Source: Firmicutes bacterium UBA1393 (lineage in GTDB: Bacteria; Bacillota; DTU025). From it: 13,451 nt of DNA. Position 1 is the stretch's first letter. Every line of letters begins with the position of its first letter. The DNA lies in assembly GCA_002305255.1 (NCBI GenBank), contig DBQN01000035.1:7804-21254 (forward strand), given 5' to 3'. Below, piece by piece: positions 12,555 through 13,451 of this stretch. The translations under genes were made by a program, and so were the position numbers. The notes beneath the pieces are model-generated. The model was not told where the DNA came from. It ran no database searches and saw only the letters and a program-made list of their open reading frames with translations.

Positions 12555-13310
12555 ATGCACAACAAGACACATCTGGGTCTGAATGCCGACACACTGCCCC
12601 CGACTTGTCTTATCGCAGGCGATCCGCAGCGCGTCATGAAGATGCGCTCGTTCTGGGACTCGCCGCGCACTGTGGCCGATTGCAGGGGATACCTGTGCGT
12701 GGCCGGCTCGTATCGGGGCGTCGAGATCGCGGCCTGCTGCACCGGCATCGGCGGACCATCGTGCGAGATCGCCATCGTGGAACTTGCGCAGCACGGTGTG
12801 TCGAACATCATTCGCGTTGGCACGTGCGGCGGGATCGACCCGGCCGTTAATCCGGGTGACCTCGCCATTCTGAGCGGAGCAATCAGGTATAGCGGGGCAG
12901 CCGACGCGTACGCCCCGGTGAACTATCCGGCAGTCTCGGATTGGGAGTACGTCGCGGCGCTGGTGGACGCGTGTAAGGCCAGGGGATTCAGGTGGCACGT
13001 GGGCATCGGTCTCACAGTGGATTCGTTTTACGCCACCAAACCATGGTTGATTGCTTCCGAACCGCCGAACACTGAATACTCTGACATGGTGACTCGGTGG
13101 GCAGGCACGGGAGTGCTGGGCATGGAGATGGAGGCTGCAACCCTTATGGTCATTGGTTCTGTTTTGAGACTGAGGACCGCGACGATCTGCACGGTGGGTT
13201 CGAACCTTCCCAAAGGGTTGAGACCGGATCCCGCGCCAAGCGACGACAACGCCATACTGGCAGCATGCGACGCTGCAGTGGCAATGCAGACCATCGCTGA
13301 TGGGGAGTGA
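12555..13310 (+). CDS. uridine phosphorylase-family nucleoside phosphorylase
   Basis: A 251-residue cytosolic enzyme of nucleoside phosphorylase family I, cleaving an N-glycosidic bond with phosphate to give a base and a sugar 1-phosphate. E. coli Udp (253 residues) is the closest pattern by eye. Matches include HLGLNADTLPPTCLIAGDP (6-24), STGIGGPS-like CTGIGGPSCEIAI (62-74), IIRVGTCGGI (85-94, phosphate-binding Arg87/Thr90), NPGDLAI, and GMEMEAATL (189-197, ribose-binding Glu191-Met192-Glu193). The ATG at 12555 has AGGGATG upstream and begins directly at the conserved HLGL region. It starts 35 bases after the second permease, in the transporter operon. Odd point: after the conserved FY (158-159), the uracil-recognising Gln and Arg of Udp correspond to Lys162 and Trp164, so the base preference may differ. 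Family firm; uridine as substrate unproven. Confidence 0.88.
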   Translation: MHNKTHLGLNADTLPPTCLIAGDPQRVMKMRSFWDSPRTVADCRGYLCVAGSYRGVEIAACCTGIGGPSCEIAIVELAQHGVSNIIRVGTCGGIDPAVNPGDLAILSGAIRYSGAADAYAPVNYPAVSDWEYVAALVDACKARGFRWHVGIGLTVDSFYATKPWLIASEPPNTEYSDMVTRWAGTGVLGMEMEAATLMVIGSVLRLRTATICTVGSNLPKGLRPDPAPSDDNAILAACDAAVAMQTIADGE

Positions 13311-13317
13311 CGACGAG

Positions 13318-13451
13318 ATGACACGATTGGCCGGCAAGGGTGCCGTGATAATTGGAGGAGCAGGGAGAATCGGCCGGGCGGTGGGCAAGGCCTTCGCAGA
13401 ATCCGGCGCCGGCGTGATGCTGGTTGACAGGAGAGAGCCGGAGCTTGCGGC
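13318..13451 (+). CDS. short-chain dehydrogenase/reductase, N-terminal part (3' truncated by window)
   Basis: The first 44 residues of an NAD(P)-dependent oxidoreductase. The ATG at 13318 follows the phosphorylase stop by 7 bases, with GGGGAG at 13302-13307 as ribosome-binding site. The opening GKGAVIIGGAGRIGRAVGKA is the SDR glycine-rich dinucleotide loop (TGxxxGxG type, with Gly-Gly-Ala-Gly-Arg-Ile-Gly). VMLVDRRE follows, where the Asp at the end of strand 2 favours NAD(H). It is the last visible gene of the operon, so it may act on the sugar released from the imported compound. Substrate unknown. Confidence 0.85.
   Translation, partial: MTRLAGKGAVIIGGAGRIGRAVGKAFAESGAGVMLVDRREPELA

Overview
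The window is bacterial, GC-rich (about 60% by eye) and gene-dense. It has strong purine-rich Shine-Dalgarno sites (AGGAGG or GGGGTGA types) and uses GTG and TTG starts freely. A carbohydrate-uptake (CUT1-type) ABC operon, a GntR/HutC regulator and an FGGY kinase fit a sugar-fermenting, high-GC Bacillota-like organism. That placement is inference. The solute-binding protein has no lipobox cysteine, so a diderm or other lineage cannot be excluded.

Left part (1-4909): the C-terminal end of an FGGY carbohydrate kinase (+) converges on a minus-strand block, with a perfect 12-bp inverted repeat between them. The minus-strand block holds a SIR2-like NAD-binding protein with an embedded zinc ribbon. 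Fifty-two bases downstream of it is a secreted protein with a beta-propeller-like N-terminus, a legumain/caspase-like (C13-type) core and a canonical EF-hand. Further right, also on minus, is a class I SAM-dependent methyltransferase with its own consensus-like promoter and intrinsic terminator.

Middle (4910-7460, +): a YcaQ/AlkX-like winged-helix DNA glycosylase with a QxD motif is followed 7 bases later by a GNAT acetyltransferase. After that comes a DUF488 protein with an N-terminal four-cysteine, zinc-ribbon-like extension.

Non-coding block (7461-8600): the most unusual feature is a tandem array of 208-bp units, three full and one partial (7532 to about 8271). The anchor motif recurs at exactly 208-bp intervals. 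The period is not a multiple of three, so this is not a protein repeat. Each unit carries three related motifs of about 30 nt (one inverted, two direct and 31 bp apart), twelve in all. The array is followed by a very strong hairpin whose T-rich side faces the minus strand, then by the regulated promoter of the next operon.

Right part (8601-13451, +): a GntR/UTRA regulator preceded by a perfect 18-bp palindrome that is probably its own operator, an extracellular solute-binding protein, two CUT1 permeases, a uridine-phosphorylase-family nucleoside phosphorylase and the start of a short-chain dehydrogenase. No ATPase subunit is encoded, which is common when a shared MsiK/UgpC-type ATPase is used. 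The phosphorylase and dehydrogenase suggest that the imported compound is a nucleoside or glycoside, with a sugar moiety that is released and then oxidised or reduced. The uracil-recognition residues of the E. coli enzyme are replaced, so the substrate is uncertain.
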